Origin: Opitutaceae bacterium
GTDB taxonomy: Bacteria; Verrucomicrobiota; Verrucomicrobiia; Opitutales; Opitutaceae
DNA: 5,678 bases
Assembly: GCA_031254955.1 (NCBI GenBank)
Contig: JAIRTK010000374.1
Location: forward strand, 1 to 5,678
Reading direction: 5' to 3'
The translations under genes and the position numbers were made by a program. Shown here piece after piece: positions 1 to 5,372 of the stretch. Under the pieces are notes generated by a model. It worked only from the letters and a program-made list of their open reading frames with translations. It was not told the origin of the DNA and did no database searches. Within the stretch, counting starts at the first letter, position 1, and each line of letters starts with the position of its first letter.

Positions 1-104
1 GACCCGGCGAATCGAGCCGTGCCATCCCGCGTTTTCCGCTATTTTTGCCCCCGGCTCACGCGCCGCTTGTTTTCGTGCGGGAATTTACACAAGCTGCGGG
101 CACT
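1..104. other. Short non-coding leader upstream of the LysM gene
   Basis: No complete gene is visible here. A GC-rich start grades into an AT-richer patch (TTTTCGTGCGGGAATTTA, 71-88) just before the first gene, which would suit a promoter, but I cannot identify a -35/-10 pair with proper spacing. A minus-strand ATG at 25-23 reads MARLDSPG before leaving the window. It could be the start of a divergent gene or chance. Confidence 0.4.
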
Positions 105-116
105 ATGTTCAACGTC

Positions 117-698
117 ATGAAAACCAAGGCCGCCCTGTCCGCCCTCTTTGCCGCCTGCACACTCTCGCTTCCCGCACAAAATCCATCCGTCGAAATCGCC
201 AACCTCAGACAGGATGTCCAGATGCTCTACCAGCGCATCGAACGGCTCGAATTGATGATCGAGCAGTTGCAGTCGCAAAACAGCCGGCTCCAGAGCCAGG
301 CCGCGGCCGGCGCGCAAAGCTACGCCACCGTCGCCCAACTCAACGAGGCCATCGCCGAGGTCAACCGCGCCGCCAAGGCCGCCGCCACCGGCAACCGCAC
401 CGAAATCCTCAACCAAGTCCAACGCCAGCTTGACGGCCTCGCCAAGCAAACCAACGACGCCCTCGCCTCGCTCTCGCGCAACCGCGCCGCCGCCACCGCC
501 ACCGTCACCCCGCCGGTCTTCACCGATAATTTCCCCAAGGAAGGCATCACCTACACCGTCCAGCGGGGCGACACCATCAGCGTCATCGCGCGCAAAACCG
601 GCGCGAAAGTGCAGGACATCATCAACGCCAACCGCATCGCCGACGCCACCAAACTCATGCCGGGCGACAACCTCTTCATCCCCGGCGGCAAAGAATAA
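117..698 (+). CDS. Secreted coiled-coil protein with C-terminal LysM domain
   Basis: This is a 193-residue exported protein that probably binds peptidoglycan in the periplasm or at the cell surface. Residues 1-20 form a typical signal peptide (MKTK, then a hydrophobic stretch ending LSLPA, with cleavage likely near A20/Q21). Residues 26-62 carry leucine/isoleucine heptads rich in E, Q and R, predicting a coiled coil that would oligomerise the protein. An Ala/Asn/Gln-rich helical spacer follows at 63-125. Residues 145-189 are one LysM domain: YTVQRGDTISVIARKTG, then INANRI, then the closing MPGDNLFIPGG. LysM domains bind the N-acetylglucosamine backbone of murein. No catalytic domain is present, so it is probably a structural or anchoring protein. 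An in-frame ATG at 105 would add MFNV and is an equal alternative; an in-frame TTG at 45 is unlikely because it would bury the signal peptide. parB begins 30 bp downstream. The exact role is unknown. Confidence 0.9.
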   Translation: MKTKAALSALFAACTLSLPAQNPSVEIANLRQDVQMLYQRIERLELMIEQLQSQNSRLQSQAAAGAQSYATVAQLNEAIAEVNRAAKAAATGNRTEILNQVQRQLDGLAKQTNDALASLSRNRAAATATVTPPVFTDNFPKEGITYTVQRGDTISVIARKTGAKVQDIINANRIADATKLMPGDNLFIPGGKE

Positions 699-728
699 CC
701 GCCCCTCCACCACCCACCTCTTCCCATC

Positions 729-1793
729 ATGGCCGCAACACCCAAATCACGACTAGGCCGCGGACTCGGCGGCATCATCGCCAACGCCGCCAAACCGGCA
801 TCCTCCAAATCGGCGCCCCCCGCCCCAACCCCCAAGACGGCGCCCCCCGCCGCCGCCCCCAAGACGCCCCCGCCCGCTGCCGCATCCGCCACCGCGCCCG
901 CCGCCCCATCCGCCACCGCGAAACCCGCCGCGAAATCCGCCGCGCCCGCCGCACCCGCCGCGCCGCCGCCCGCCGCCACCACCGGCTTCCAAGAAATCCC
1001 CGTCCACCTCATCGCGCCCAGCCCCTACCAAGCCCGCCGCGAAATCACCGCCGAGCAACTCAACGAACTTGCCGAAAGCATCCGCGCCGAAGGCCTGCTC
1101 CAGCCCATCGTCGTGCGCCGGCATCAAGACAAGTTCCAACTCATCGCCGGCGAACGCCGCTGGCGCGCCTACCTCATGCTCAAAATCAAGACCATCCCCG
1201 CGCGCCTCGTCGATGCCAGCAACGCCTCCGCCGCCGCCCTCGGCCTGATCGAAAACCTGCAACGCGAAGGCCTCAACCCCATCGACGAAGCCTACGGCTA
1301 CGCCAGCCTCATCCGCGACTTCGACCTCACCCAGGAAGCGGCCGCCAGCCGCGTCGGCAAAAGCCGCGCCGGCGTCGCCAACACCCTCCGGCTCCTCTCC
1401 CTCGACGCGGAAATCCAAGGCTACCTCGCCAAAGGCCTCGTAAGCGTCGGCCACGCAAAAGTGCTGCTCGGCCTGGAAGAGCCGCCCCGGCGCGCGCTTC
1501 TCGCCCGCCGCATCATCGAAGAAGGCCTGAGCGTGCGCGCCACCGAAAAAATCGTGCAGGCGCGCAAACCCGCCCCACCAGCCACCGCCGCCACCGCTCC
1601 CGCCGCCGCCCAAGGCCGCGCCGCCCCCCCGGCCGAGTCCGCCGCCGTGGCCCGCATCCAGAACAAACTCACCTCGCACCTCGGCGCCCGCGTGCAAGTG
1701 AAACACACGCCCAGACGCGGCAAAATCATCATCGAATACGCCGGCAACGCCGACTTGCAACGCATCCTCGAAAAACTCGGCATCGAAGCATGA
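729..1793 (+). CDS. parB: Chromosome partitioning protein ParB (Spo0J family)
   Basis: ParB binds centromere-like parS sites, spreads along DNA as a CTP-dependent clamp, loads SMC/condensin and stimulates the ParA ATPase to segregate replicated origins. The 354-residue product shows the family layout in order. The N-terminus KSRLGRGLGGII (residues 6-17) is the ParA-contacting motif. An Ala/Pro/Lys linker spans 21-84. The ParB N-domain starts near 86 (FQEIPVHLIAPSPYQARR) and holds the CTP-binding motifs GERRWRA (141-147) and ENLQREGLNPIDEA (175-188). The helix-turn-helix DNA-binding domain lies around 200-223 (LTQEAAASRVGKSRAGVANT). A second Ala/Pro linker spans 279-302, and the C-terminal dimerisation domain 303-354. 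The family is commonly a little under 300 residues; the excess is linker. The ATG at 729 is fixed by the conserved N-terminus but has no Shine-Dalgarno sequence. No parA partner lies in the window. The SulP gene starts 19 bp downstream. Confidence 0.97.
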   Translation: MAATPKSRLGRGLGGIIANAAKPASSKSAPPAPTPKTAPPAAAPKTPPPAAASATAPAAPSATAKPAAKSAAPAAPAAPPPAATTGFQEIPVHLIAPSPYQARREITAEQLNELAESIRAEGLLQPIVVRRHQDKFQLIAGERRWRAYLMLKIKTIPARLVDASNASAAALGLIENLQREGLNPIDEAYGYASLIRDFDLTQEAAASRVGKSRAGVANTLRLLSLDAEIQGYLAKGLVSVGHAKVLLGLEEPPRRALLARRIIEEGLSVRATEKIVQARKPAPPATAATAPAAAQGRAAPPAESAAVARIQNKLTSHLGARVQVKHTPRRGKIIIEYAGNADLQRILEKLGIEA

Positions 1794-1812
1794 CCCCCCT
1801 CCCCCCGCGCAA

Positions 1813-3681
1813 ATGAGCACCGTGCGCGACACCCTTGAAGCCACCCAAGCCATCGGCGCGAAACTCTTCCGCCTGCGCCTCCCCTTCCTCAAGGAACTCC
1901 GCGCCTACTCGCTCCAACGCCTGCGCGCCGACCTCGTCGCCGGCGCCACGCTCACCCTCGTTTCCATCCCGCAAGCCATCGGCTTCGCGCTCATCCTCGG
2001 CCTGCCCCCCCAAGCCGTCATCGTGTCCGTCATCATCGGCGGCTTCGTCGGCGCGCTCTTCTTCACCTCGCACCACCACGTCTTCGGGCCGACCAGCTCC
2101 ATCAGCCTGATCACGGCGGCGATGATCGCCGCCTACGCCGGCCCCGACCTGCCGCCCATCCAACTCGCCGTGCTGCTGGCCCTCCTGATCGGCTGCATCC
2201 AATTTCTCGCCGGCCTGTTGAACTTCGGCGAAGTCACCCGCTTCATCTCGCTCGCCGTCGTCGTCGCCTACGGCACCGGCATCGGCCTCCTGCTCATCGC
2301 CAGCCAACTCCTCAACCTCCTCGGCCTCCACGCCGCGCAGGGCGGCTCGTTTGCCGGCAACCTCTGGCTCGCCCTCCAAGGCATCGCCAGCGGACGCATC
2401 TCCTGGTGGTCGCTGCTCGTCGGCGCGCTCACCTGGACAATGTTTGAAATGGTGCACCGCCTCAAACCCCGCTGGCCCGAGGCGCTGGTCGGCCTCGTGG
2501 TGGCGGGCGTGGCGACGAAAATCATGTCCCTCACCATGGCCGACGTGCCCTTCAGACTCGTGAGCGAGGAAGGCGCGCTGACCGCCTCGCTGCCGGTGTT
2601 TGCCGGACTGCGCCTCACCGCCCCCGAACTCTCCGTGATCCCCTCGCTGCTCGGCATCGCGGTCGCCATCTCCATCCTCGGCATGCTGGAAGCGACCTCC
2701 ATCACAAAAACGCTCGCGGCCAAAAGCGGCCAGCAAATCGAACCGCGCCAGGAACTCGCCGGCATGGGCGCGGCCAACATCGCCTGCGCGCTCTTCAGCG
2801 GCGTGCCCGGCTCGTCGTCGTTCGCGCGCTCGGCGGTGAACTTCCAAAGCGGCGCCACCTCGCAACTCTCATCCATGCTCAGCAGCCTCGTCGTGCTCGC
2901 CGCGGTGCTGTTCATCACGCCCGCCTTCGGCTTCATCCCCGTGGCCGCGCTCGGCGCGCACCTCATCCGCGTCGGCCTGCACATGATCAACCTGCCGCAA
3001 ATCCGCATCGCCTTCCGCTCCACGCGCTCCGACGCGCTCGTCTTCGTCGCCACCCTCGCCGCCTGCCTCTTCCTCAAGCTCGACACCGCCATCTACGTCG
3101 GCATCGGCATCTCGCTGGCCCTGTTTCTGCGCAAAGCCAGCGCGCCCTCGCTCGTCGAATACAGCTTCGACGACCGCGGCACGCTCACCGCGCTGGAAGA
3201 CGCCTCGCAACGCCGCAACCCCGCCATCTCCATCGTGCACGTGGAAGGCGAATTGTTTTTCGGCGCAGCCGATTTGTTTCAGGAACAAGTGCGCCTCCTC
3301 GCCGGCGACCCCGCGATCCGCGTGGTGATCCTGCGCATGAAAAACGCCCGCCACCTCGACGCCACCTCGGTCATGTCGCTGCTCCAACTCCACGACTACC
3401 TGCGGAAAACCCGGCGCCACCTCATCATCAGCGGCATCAACCCCGACGTGCAACGCGTGCTCATCGACAGCGGCGCGCTCGCGACCATCGGCCCGGAAAA
3501 CGTCTTCCCCGCCGAAGCGAACCTCACCGCCAGCACCCGCAAAGCGCTCCTGCGCGCCTCGCACCTGCTGCAAACCAAAACCCCCGACGTGCGCATCTTC
3601 TACGACCGCAAACGCGAAGAAGCCCCCGCCAACCGCCCCGCGCCGCCCCGCGAAGACACGACCCGGGATTTCCAGATTTAG
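1813..3681 (+). CDS. SulP family inorganic anion transporter with STAS domain
   Basis: This is a 622-residue inner-membrane secondary transporter of the SulP/SLC26 family. Members move sulfate, bicarbonate or other anions, coupled to protons or sodium. A short cytoplasmic N-terminus precedes many hydrophobic segments between residues 41 and 440. Family landmarks are DLVAGATLTLVSIPQAIGFA (40-59, TM1), HVFGPTSSISL (89-99, the substrate-site half-helix region), and NIACALFSGVPGSSSFARSA (322-341). The C-terminal STAS domain covers about 470-570, with HLDATSVMSLLQLHDYL (514-530) at the position of the usual D-S/T-S-G loop, where partner binding or phosphorylation occurs in anti-sigma-antagonist relatives. 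The tail after 590 is charged and proline-rich. The substrate cannot be told from sequence; sulfate or bicarbonate are the usual candidates. The ATG is 19 bp after the parB stop, behind a run of C residues with no ribosome binding site. The stop is 6 bp before repeat module A. Confidence 0.93.
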   Translation: MSTVRDTLEATQAIGAKLFRLRLPFLKELRAYSLQRLRADLVAGATLTLVSIPQAIGFALILGLPPQAVIVSVIIGGFVGALFFTSHHHVFGPTSSISLITAAMIAAYAGPDLPPIQLAVLLALLIGCIQFLAGLLNFGEVTRFISLAVVVAYGTGIGLLLIASQLLNLLGLHAAQGGSFAGNLWLALQGIASGRISWWSLLVGALTWTMFEMVHRLKPRWPEALVGLVVAGVATKIMSLTMADVPFRLVSEEGALTASLPVFAGLRLTAPELSVIPSLLGIAVAISILGMLEATSITKTLAAKSGQQIEPRQELAGMGAANIACALFSGVPGSSSFARSAVNFQSGATSQLSSMLSSLVVLAAVLFITPAFGFIPVAALGAHLIRVGLHMINLPQIRIAFRSTRSDALVFVATLAACLFLKLDTAIYVGIGISLALFLRKASAPSLVEYSFDDRGTLTALEDASQRRNPAISIVHVEGELFFGAADLFQEQVRLLAGDPAIRVVILRMKNARHLDATSVMSLLQLHDYLRKTRRHLIISGINPDVQRVLIDSGALATIGPENVFPAEANLTASTRKALLRASHLLQTKTPDVRIFYDRKREEAPANRPAPPREDTTRDFQI

Positions 3682-3687
3682 CTTATG

Positions 3688-3726
3688 CAACTGAGGCTAC
3701 GCGCTGCCTCGCTCGTAGCGCAGACT
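3688..3726 (+). repeat. Palindromic repeat module A, copy 1
   Basis: A 39-bp sequence starting 6 bp after the SulP stop codon that recurs at 5225-5263 with 5 mismatches. It can fold: GCTACG (3696-3701) is complementary to CGTAGC (3714-3719), and alternatively CGCTGC pairs with GTAGCG through one G-U pair. It is the first structured element in the SulP 3' region and could act as an mRNA-stabilising hairpin. No T-tract follows, so it is not a classical terminator. Confidence 0.75.
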
Positions 3727-3785
3727 GGCGGACTGTCGCTTCGCTCAAAACCCAGTCGGCTTCAAGGCGAGCCATCGGCCCGTCA

Positions 3786-3824
3786 GCAGATTGGGTTCCG
3801 GGCGAAGCGAGAAGCCCGATACCC
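3786..3824 (+). repeat. Palindromic repeat module B, copy 1
   Basis: This module matches 5303-5341. GGGTTCC followed by GGGCGAAGCGAGAAGCC (3793-3816) is identical in both copies. It predicts a hairpin with an outer GGGT/ACCC stem (3793-3796 with 3821-3824) and an inner CGGGC/GCCCG stem (3799-3803 with 3814-3818) around a purine-rich loop. The 3' part overlaps the left end of element M1. Confidence 0.75.
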
Positions 3825-3961
3825 TTTGCGAATGAAAATCCCCCTAAAGGTAGGGCGAGGCGTCCCGCCGAGCCGCGAACGCTTCCCACGGCGCGGCGGG
3901 ACGCCTCGCCCTACCCTTAACAGCTTCCATAGTGTGATTTTCATTAGAAAATGGTATGACA
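3815..3961. repeat. Miniature inverted-repeat element M1
   Basis: The ends are inverted copies of each other (3815-3840 against 3936-3961, 19 of 26 matching). They include a perfect 10-bp match, AATGAAAATC at 3831-3840 and GATTTTCATT at 3936-3945. The right end also resembles the right ends of M2 (4181-4206) and M3 (5535-5560), which defines a shared end sequence. The core is different from M2 and M3 and consists of the long hairpin at 3849-3915. There is no coding capacity. I see no clear target-site duplication. Confidence 0.65.
3849..3915. repeat. Perfect 22-bp inverted repeat (long hairpin)
   Basis: Positions 3849-3870 and 3894-3915 are exact reverse complements (22 bp; left arm begins GGTAGGGCGAGGCGTCCC). 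After one A/G mismatch (3871/3893) the pairing continues for 4 bp, GCCG (3872-3875) with CGGC (3889-3892), leaving a 13-nt loop. As RNA or single-stranded DNA this is a very stable GC-rich stem. The sequence after it (CTTAACAG) has no T-run, so simple intrinsic termination is unlikely. It forms the core of element M1. Confidence 0.9.
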
Positions 3962-3986
3962 ACCGCCGCGACATTCCTCGGCAAAC

Positions 3987-4002
3987 TCTCGCCGAGACCG
4001 CC
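3987..4002. repeat. Short palindromic repeat module E, copy 1
   Basis: TCTCGCCGAGACCGCC is found exactly again at 5600-5615. Its core TCTCG-C-CGAGA is a small palindrome. It lies between elements M1 and M2 here, whereas the other copy lies after M3, so module order is not fixed. Confidence 0.6.
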
Positions 4003-4035
4003 CTACCCGAAGGACAAAATCTCTTCAGAAAAAGG

Positions 4036-4206
4036 TATCATACCCATTCCCAGTGAACATGCCCATTTAGAAGCAGAGCCATGTAGGGGCTTCGCTTGCG
4101 AAGCCCGTTGCTGGTGCACGGCCTTTGCTGGTGCACGGTTATCAAACCGGACATCGCAAGCGACGCCCCTGCAAAAAACTGATTTTTGTTCGCAACTGGT
4201 ATCATA
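4036..4206. repeat. Miniature inverted-repeat element M2 (171 bp)
   Basis: The same element occurs at 5373-5560. The two copies align end to end without gaps except for one extra 17-bp unit in the other copy (171 against 188 bp), and 4066-4114 is identical to 5403-5451 over 49 bp. Layout: an imperfect outer inverted end (TATCATACCCATTCCC at the left, GGTATCATA at the right); a second, stronger inverted pair at 4082-4107 and 4148-4173 (22 of 26 matching); a hairpin with 9-bp arms, GGGCTTCGC/GCGAAGCCC, at 4087-4106; and two 17-bp tandem units. No open reading frame of interest. The layout suggests a non-autonomous, MITE-like element or REP-like intergenic repeat. No target-site duplication is evident. 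Confidence 0.8.
4108..4141 (+). repeat. 17-bp tandem repeat, two units
   Basis: TTGCTGGTGCACGGCCT (4108-4124) is followed directly by TTGCTGGTGCACGGTTA (4125-4141). The units differ only in the last three bases. Each contains the palindrome GTGCAC. They fill the centre of element M2; the sister element M3 has three such units. Confidence 0.85.
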
Positions 4207-4235
4207 GAGCCGCCAGCCCCTTGCGCCGGCGGCTC
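4207..4235. repeat. 8-bp stem hairpin next to M2
   Basis: GAGCCGCC (4207-4214) is the exact reverse complement of GGCGGCTC (4228-4235), with a 13-nt loop between. It abuts the right end of M2 and has no copy after M3, so it belongs to the local flank rather than to the element. No T-tract follows. Confidence 0.6.
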
Positions 4236-4392
4236 CTCGCCCGTGGGAAGCTCCCTTGGCATCGCAGGCAAATCCAGGACGACGCCGGCGATGACCTGAA
4301 CATGCGCCGCGCCATCGCCCTGCCCGCCCTCTTCGACGGAGAAATCCCCGCCTCAACTGAATGCGCATCAAACCAAGACCACGCCCTCCTCC
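4236..4392 (+). other. Non-coding spacer with a short coding-like stretch
   Basis: No complete gene is seen. From about 4255 to 4356 one plus-strand frame has the C/G-ending codon pattern of the real genes nearby and reads DDAGDDLNMRR, then AIALPALFDGEIPAST. The bias disappears on entering the hexanucleotide repeat. This could be a decayed gene fragment or chance in GC-rich DNA. I do not recognise the peptide. Confidence 0.3.
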
Positions 4393-4476
4393 CTCATACT
4401 CTTTCTCATACTCGTTCTCGTTCTCGTTCTCTTTCTCGTTCTCGTTCTCTTTCGCGCTCTCGTTCGCGTTCTCCCC
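4393..4476 (+). repeat. CTCGTT hexanucleotide repeat (pyrimidine tract)
   Basis: Fourteen consecutive 6-base units fill these 84 bases. Six are exactly CTCGTT (4411, 4417, 4423, 4435, 4441, 4459); the rest are one- to three-base variants such as CTCATA, CTCTTT and CGCGTT. The plus strand is nearly all pyrimidine. The 6-base period equals two codons, so frames stay open through it and give artefactual Ser-Phe or Arg-Ser peptides; I do not read it as coding. A purine tract of related complementary units follows at 4491-4617. Confidence 0.85.
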
Positions 4477-4490
4477 CAGCGGCATCGCCC

Positions 4491-4617
4491 GGATGAGAAA
4501 GAAGAACGAGAATAAAAACGAGGAACGAAAAAAAACGAAAACAAAGAACGATAACGATAGCGATAACGATAGCGAGAACGAGAGCGAGGAACGAGAAGCG
4601 AAAAAAGAAGAACGAGC
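4491..4617 (+). repeat. Purine tract with GAACGA-type hexamers
   Basis: The tract is almost purely A/G with regularly placed C. At 4546-4587 it resolves into seven hexamers of the form (G/T)A(A/G)CGA (GAACGA, TAACGA, TAGCGA and so on). GAACGA is the reverse complement of TCGTTC, the unit of the preceding pyrimidine tract, so the two blocks form a long imperfect inverted repeat about a short GC-rich centre (4477-4490). The reading frames through it encode only Lys/Glu/Asn or Arg-rich low-complexity peptides. Confidence 0.8.
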
Positions 4618-4684
4618 TGGAAAATCCCGGCCCCATGTCCCCCATTGAAGCACCCCCGCCTCAACTCAAAAACCCGAAACCCCC

Positions 4685-4714
4685 TTGACTTCCGTCCCCG
4701 CCCCCCGCTATCTC
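4685..4714 (+). promoter_or_regulatory. Probable housekeeping-sigma promoter of rpsT
   Basis: TTGACT (4685-4690) and TATCTC (4709-4714) are separated by 18 bp and sit 40 bp upstream of the rpsT ATG. The -35 box matches TTGACA at five of six positions; the -10 box is weaker. Transcription would begin near 4721, giving a leader of roughly 33 nt, rich in A and C, with no Shine-Dalgarno sequence. Confidence 0.6.
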
Positions 4715-4753
4715 ACCCCTCACAAAACAATCAACCGCAATCAAGCATCACAC

Positions 4754-5014
4754 ATGGCCAACACCAAATCCGCCATCAAGGCAGCCCGCAAAACCGAGCG
4801 TTTCACCGCGCGCAACCAAACCGTCAAGACCCGCCTGAAGACTCTGCACAAGAAGTTTGAGGCCGCCGCCCAAAGCGGTGATGCCGTCGCCGCCAAGGCC
4901 GCCGCCATCGCCTACACCTCGGCCATGGACAAAGCCACCAAGTCCGGTGTCGTCCATAAAAACGCCGCCGCCCGCGCGAAATCGCACGCCGCCAAATACG
5001 CGCTGGCCAAATAA
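4754..5014 (+). CDS. rpsT: 30S ribosomal protein S20
   Basis: S20 is a small basic protein of the 30S subunit that binds 16S rRNA early in assembly. The 86-residue product is full length for the family. It begins MANTKSAIKAARKTERFTAR, the conserved N-terminal helix, continues with NQTVKTRLKTLHKKF and an Ala-rich middle, and ends with the family motif GVVHKNAAARAKSHAAK (65-81), the equivalent of the GxxHxNxAARxKS signature. It is strongly helical and Lys/Ala-rich. The ATG at 4754 fits the conserved MANxKSA start; an in-frame ATG at 4685 overlaps the promoter and is excluded. No GGAGG-like sequence precedes the start. The gene appears to be its own transcription unit, with a promoter at 4685-4714 and a terminator at 5125-5158, and is surrounded by repeats on both sides. 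Confidence 0.97.
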   Translation: MANTKSAIKAARKTERFTARNQTVKTRLKTLHKKFEAAAQSGDAVAAKAAAIAYTSAMDKATKSGVVHKNAAARAKSHAAKYALAK

Positions 5015-5077
5015 GCCCGCCGCGCCGGGCTGCCCTCCGCAACCGCCCGCCAGTATGGAGCACGGGCGGCCCGCCCG
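5014..5077 (+). repeat. GC-rich hairpins just after rpsT
   Basis: Two inverted repeats follow the rpsT stop. AGCCCG (5014-5019) pairs with CGGGCT (5026-5031) across a 6-nt loop. CCGCCCG (5043-5049) pairs with CGGGCGG (5063-5069), which can instead pair with the adjacent CCGCCCG (5071-5077), so the two folds exclude each other. Neither is followed by a T-run. They may protect the 3' end of the mRNA. Confidence 0.55.
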
Positions 5078-5124
5078 CCCCTTAAATCCGCAACCACTCG
5101 CCCGCCACCCCGTCCGCTCCCCGC

Positions 5125-5158
5125 CCCCCGTTTCGCCGAACCGCGAGCCGGGGGTTTT
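5125..5158 (+). terminator. Probable intrinsic terminator of rpsT
   Basis: CCCCCG (5125-5130) pairs with CGGGGG (5149-5154), and an inner TCGC/GCGA stem (5133-5136 with 5143-5146) closes a 6-nt loop. TTTTCT follows directly at 5155-5160. GC-rich stem plus T-run is the standard rho-independent layout. It lies about 110 bp after the rpsT stop. Confidence 0.65.
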
Positions 5159-5181
5159 CTGTCGCCTCCCTCCTCAAAAAA

Positions 5182-5224
5182 TCGTTCTCGTTCTCTCTGC
5201 CTGAATCTAAAAAAAGAGAAAGAG
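5182..5224 (+). repeat. Small pyrimidine/purine block, CTCGTT type
   Basis: TCGTTCTCGTTCTCTCT (5182-5198) carries the same hexamer as the tract at 4393-4476 and is followed by an A-rich stretch ending AGAGAAAGAG (5215-5224). TTCTCT (5191-5196) can pair with AGAGAA (5215-5220). This is a short version of the large pyrimidine/purine pair upstream of rpsT, and repeat module A begins immediately after it. Confidence 0.65.
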
Positions 5225-5274
5225 CAACTGAAGTTACACGCTACCTCGATCGTAGCGCAGACTTCCAAGTCTGC
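5225..5274 (+). repeat. Palindromic repeat module A, copy 2
   Basis: Positions 5225-5263 match 3688-3726 with 5 mismatches. CGCTAC (5239-5244) pairs perfectly with GTAGCG (5252-5257). A second hairpin, GCAGACTT (5257-5264) with AAGTCTGC (5267-5274), is complete here and lost in the first copy, so this copy looks the less degraded of the two. Confidence 0.75.
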
Positions 5275-5302
5275 TTCATGCCACGCAAACGCAGCGTGCT
5301 CG

Positions 5303-5341
5303 GCAGATAGGGTTCCGGGCGAAGCGAGAAGCCTGACACCC
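5303..5341 (+). repeat. Palindromic repeat module B, copy 2
   Basis: This is the counterpart of 3786-3824. It keeps both stems: GGGT (5310-5313) with ACCC (5338-5341), and GGGC with GCCT, where the C-to-T change at 5334 leaves a G-U pair. Here the module is separated from the following element (M3) by about 30 bp rather than overlapping it. Confidence 0.75.
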
Positions 5342-5372
5342 CGCGCTACGACAACAGCGCATAATTTCAGAG

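Noticed and set aside
1..25. Start of a divergent gene on the minus strand (MARLDSPG)
   Set aside because: Only eight codons are visible, too few to support a call.
3231..3252. GTGCACGTGGAA inside the SulP gene as a parS site
   Set aside because: Only about 10 of 16 positions fit the usual parS consensus, and it encodes conserved STAS residues.
753..3690. Long open frames on the minus strand opposite parB and the SulP gene (up to about 380 codons)
   Set aside because: They encode Gly/Ala/Arg/Glu/His-rich low-complexity sequence and exist because GC-rich codon use on the plus strand leaves few reverse stops. The plus-strand products have clear family motifs.
3688..3726. Rho-independent terminator for the SulP gene at module A
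   Set aside because: The stem is short and no T-run follows; the same module occurs after rpsT downstream of a better terminator.
4082..4173. CRISPR array, because of repeated palindromic units
   Set aside because: The 17-bp units are contiguous without spacers, the arms are inverted rather than direct repeats, and no cas gene is present.
3685..4207. Short open frames in the repeat-rich region after the SulP gene
   Set aside because: They run across inverted repeats and module boundaries, and the corresponding frames are not preserved between M2 and M3.
4361..4653. Open frames through the hexanucleotide region on both strands, encoding Ser-Phe, Arg-Thr or Lys/Glu repeats
   Set aside because: The 6-base period automatically gives dipeptide repeats in every frame; there is no ordinary protein sequence or start context.
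4635..4688. A 17-codon frame (MSPIEAPPPQ...) upstream of rpsT as a leader peptide
   Set aside because: It ends inside the -35 box of the rpsT promoter and would lie outside the rpsT transcript.
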